Part shown: positions 5,785-7,281 of the stretch, one piece after another
How the letters are laid out: the number at the start of each line of letters is the position of its first letter
Position numbering within the stretch: position 1 is the first letter of the stretch
Assembly: GCA_964471755.1 (NCBI GenBank)
Contig: CAYYJM010000294.1
Location: 1-7,281, forward strand
Source of the DNA: CAYYJM01 sp964471755
GTDB taxonomy: Bacteria; Planctomycetota; Planctomycetia; Gemmatales; Gemmataceae
DNA: 7,281 nucleotides
Direction: 5' to 3'
Position numbers and translations under genes: made by a program
The notes under the pieces: generated by a model
The model's input: only the letters and a program-made list of their open reading frames with translations
The model's database searches: none
Told to the model about the DNA's origin: nothing

Positions 5785-6468
5785 TCATTTCTTCCGACGC
5801 CGGGCTTTCGGCTTCTGGGCGGGCTCGGCCATGTCGGCGAAGAGCTGTACCAGCGGCAGAGCGAAGTCAGGCAGCACCGCTTCATCGATGAGGGTATCGG
5901 CCTCCTGGAACCTCGTGCAGGTCTCCGGGTCGGAATAGACTTCAACCGTTCTCGTCTCCGGATCGACAATCCAGACGCGGATCACGCCGGCCAGGAAATA
6001 CTCCCGACGTTTGCGTTCCATTTCGCTTCGAGTGTTGCCAGGGCTGAGAATCTCGACGGCGAGATCCGGGGCGAGGTCCAGGGCCGCAACGCGAGGCACC
6101 TTGCCAGGGACGGGAAAGCGATCCCAGCGGACGAAGGACACGTGCGGCAGTCGGATCAGGCCGGGCATCAACTTCGAGGCCGCGTCGGGCGCGAAGACCG
6201 CCCCGAGCCTGTGGGTCTGGAGAAACGTCCGGATCAGGAAGATCAGCTCCGCGGCCAGGTAGGCTTCGCCGGCTCCCATCGTTTTCTCCACGAGTGTGCC
6301 ATCCACGAGTTCGTAGAGCCGATCCTTCTTTTCGTGGAGTCGCTCCCAATCCTTCTCGGTGGCCGTGCCGGGCGAGGGGTCGCTGCGGATGCGCCACGCG
6401 GGGATGTTGTCGAACGCCTGAAGGATCTCCTCAAGGTTCTCGAAGCGAGGTTTCGTCCGGGTCGCCAT
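5785..6468 (-). CDS. Uma2 family (DUF820) PD-(D/E)XK-fold protein, copy with altered PD motif
   Basis: The 227-aa product belongs to the Uma2/DUF820 family, which has a restriction-endonuclease-like fold; the biological role of the family is not settled. Seen: YELVDGTLVEK at 52-62, PGLIRLPHVSFVRW at 102-115, PDLAVEILSPGNT at 134-146 and the basic ERKRREYFLAGVIRVWIVDP at 151-170, in the usual family order. The usual family motif is PDVSF. Here the codon is CAC, giving His109 in place of Asp, while Glu139 and Lys153 remain. If that Asp binds metal, this copy is probably catalytically weak or dead (inference). The tail ends in KARRRKK, a basic patch. The ATG at 6468 follows GGAGG at seven bases. 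It lies 30 nt after the stop of its paralogue on the same strand, a tandem duplication likely read as one transcript, and its 3' end abuts the convergent membrane gene. Confidence 0.92.
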   Translation of the reverse strand: MATRTKPRFENLEEILQAFDNIPAWRIRSDPSPGTATEKDWERLHEKKDRLYELVDGTLVEKTMGAGEAYLAAELIFLIRTFLQTHRLGAVFAPDAASKLMPGLIRLPHVSFVRWDRFPVPGKVPRVAALDLAPDLAVEILSPGNTRSEMERKRREYFLAGVIRVWIVDPETRTVEVYSDPETCTRFQEADTLIDEAVLPDFALPLVQLFADMAEPAQKPKARRRKK

Positions 6469-6498
6469 CGACTGCCTCCGTGGGGACCAGATTCGGAT

Positions 6499-7179
6499 TC
6501 ACTTCTTCCGACGACGCGGTCGAGTTGCCGACGCGGCCGGCAGCCGGGCGAACAGCGTCGCCAGTGACAGGGTGAAACCGGGTAGCACGGCCTTATCGGT
6601 GAGGGTGTCGGTATCCTGGAACCTCGTGCAGGTCTCCGGATCGGAATAGACCTCGACCGTGCGGGCTCGGGGATGGACCAACCAGACGCGACGGACGCCG
6701 GCCAGGAAGTATTCCTTGCGTTTGCGCTTCATCTCGGCGGACGTGTTGCTCTCGCTGACCACCTCGATGGCCAGGTCGGGAGCGAGATCGACTGCGGCAA
6801 CGTCCGGGACGACGCCCGGCTGAGGAAACCGCTCCCAGCGGATGAACGACACGTCCGGGATGCGGATCAGGCCGGGCATGAGCCGGGCGGCGGCATCGGC
6901 TCCCGCGACCGCACCGAGATTGTGTTCCTCGGCGAAGTTCCCCAGCAGACGGATCAGGAGTGCCGCCAGGAAGCCTTCCGCGTATCCCATCGTCTTCTCC
7001 ACGAGTGTGCCGTCCACCAGCTCATAGAGTCGCGCGCTCTTTTCGTGGAGTCGCTCCCAGTCCGTCTCGGTGGCCGTGCCGGGCGGCGGATCGCTGCGGA
7101 TGCGCCGCGCCGGGATGTTGTCGAACGCCTGGAGGATCTCTTCCAGGTTCTCGAAGCGAGGTTTCGTCCGGGTCGCCAT
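6499..7179 (-). CDS. Uma2 family (DUF820) PD-(D/E)XK-fold protein, copy with intact motif
   Basis: The 226-aa product is a paralogue of the downstream gene. Core motifs are complete: YELVDGTLVEK at 52-62, IPDVSFIRW at 107-115 with Asp109, PDLAIEVVSESNT at 134-146 with Glu139, and KRKRKEYFLAGVRRVWLVHP at 151-170 with Lys153. By hand count the two copies share about 60 of the first 65 residues, about 17 of residues 66-100 and about 50 of residues 101-170, then are near-identical again at 171-189 (RTVEVYSDPETCTRF in both). The C-terminus ends in RPRRRKK. A GTG at 7182 would add one residue, but the ATG at 7179 matches the start of the paralogue. A GGAGA lies upstream in a leader that resembles that of the paralogue, so the duplication included the ribosome site. 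It is the first gene of the pair and has a candidate promoter and dyad upstream. Confidence 0.93.
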   Translation of the reverse strand: MATRTKPRFENLEEILQAFDNIPARRIRSDPPPGTATETDWERLHEKSARLYELVDGTLVEKTMGYAEGFLAALLIRLLGNFAEEHNLGAVAGADAAARLMPGLIRIPDVSFIRWERFPQPGVVPDVAAVDLAPDLAIEVVSESNTSAEMKRKRKEYFLAGVRRVWLVHPRARTVEVYSDPETCTRFQDTDTLTDKAVLPGFTLSLATLFARLPAASATRPRRRKK

Positions 7180-7199
7180 CACCTGTCTCCGCGCGGAAG

Positions 7200-7228
7200 C
7201 ACGGCCGGAGTTCGCCTCTCCGGCCGTG
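7200..7228. promoter_or_regulatory. Perfect 11-bp dyad upstream of the Uma2 pair, candidate operator or leader hairpin
   Basis: CACGGCCGGAG (7200-7210) and CTCCGGCCGTG (7218-7228) are exact reverse complements around a 7-nt centre. The dyad begins about 5 nt beyond the candidate -10 box and would overlap the start of the transcript, where a repressor site commonly sits. As RNA it would place a stable hairpin at the 5' end of the leader, about 20 nt before the ATG. A transcript-end structure for a gene beyond the right edge is the alternative; no T-run follows it on the minus strand. Confidence 0.5.
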
Positions 7229-7232
7229 GTGC

Positions 7233-7262
7233 ATTATCGTCTGCCGGGGCCGTCACGCTCAA
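7233..7262 (-). promoter_or_regulatory. Candidate sigma70-type promoter for the Uma2 pair
   Basis: On the minus strand TTGAGC (plus 7257-7262) and GATAAT (7233-7238) are 18 nt apart, four and five matches to the consensus. The start point would be near 7226, inside the perfect dyad at 7200-7228, giving a leader of about 45 nt before the ATG at 7179. No coding frame is evident in 7183-7281. Confidence 0.4.
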
Positions 7263-7281
7263 GGCCGGTCACCGGCTCAGG

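Overview
The window is GC-rich bacterial chromosome, almost fully coding. GC-rich codon use, a tandem pair of Uma2-family genes, a zinc-ribbon polytopic membrane protein and a palindromic intergenic repeat of the GGGGCGTCAGCCCC kind together suggest a planctomycete, perhaps close to Gemmataceae. That placement is inference from style and gene families; no rRNA or other marker gene is present.

Layout, left to right. Positions 1-100 hold the N-terminus of a 6-phosphogluconate dehydrogenase gene (minus strand, running off the left edge). Positions 138-218 hold a perfect inverted pair of 27-nt repeat arms, each with its own small hairpin (REPIN-like). One arm supplies the last eight codons and the stop of the next gene. 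Positions 192-2916 are a compact minus-strand operon of three genes, in transcription order: an unrecognised 333-aa protein with a Pro/Ala-rich linker, a 343-aa von Willebrand factor A (vWA) protein with an intact-looking metal site, and an unrecognised 218-aa protein. Gaps are 21 and 13 nt. Positions 2917-3185 are non-coding, with an inverted repeat and a terminator-like hairpin behind glpK. Positions 3186-4682 encode glycerol kinase (minus strand), with no glpF or glpD beside it. A divergent promoter region follows, then a plus-strand zinc-ribbon membrane protein (4801-5778) with an apparent internal duplication. Positions 5785-7179 hold two tandem Uma2-family (PD-(D/E)XK fold) genes on the minus strand. 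They are near-identical at their N-termini and diverged in the middle; the downstream copy has His where the upstream copy has the Asp of the PD motif. A plausible promoter and a perfect 11-bp dyad precede the pair.

How the genes work together: glycerol kinase and 6-phosphogluconate dehydrogenase are ordinary carbon metabolism and are not visibly linked to each other. The vWA operon and the Uma2 pair are the accessory-looking parts. The vWA operon is the best candidate for an undescribed system, because its two partners are not recognisable to me and always-coupled partners such as a MoxR ATPase are absent here. No intergenic stretch exceeds 300 nt, and I saw no tRNA, rRNA, CRISPR array or transposase.
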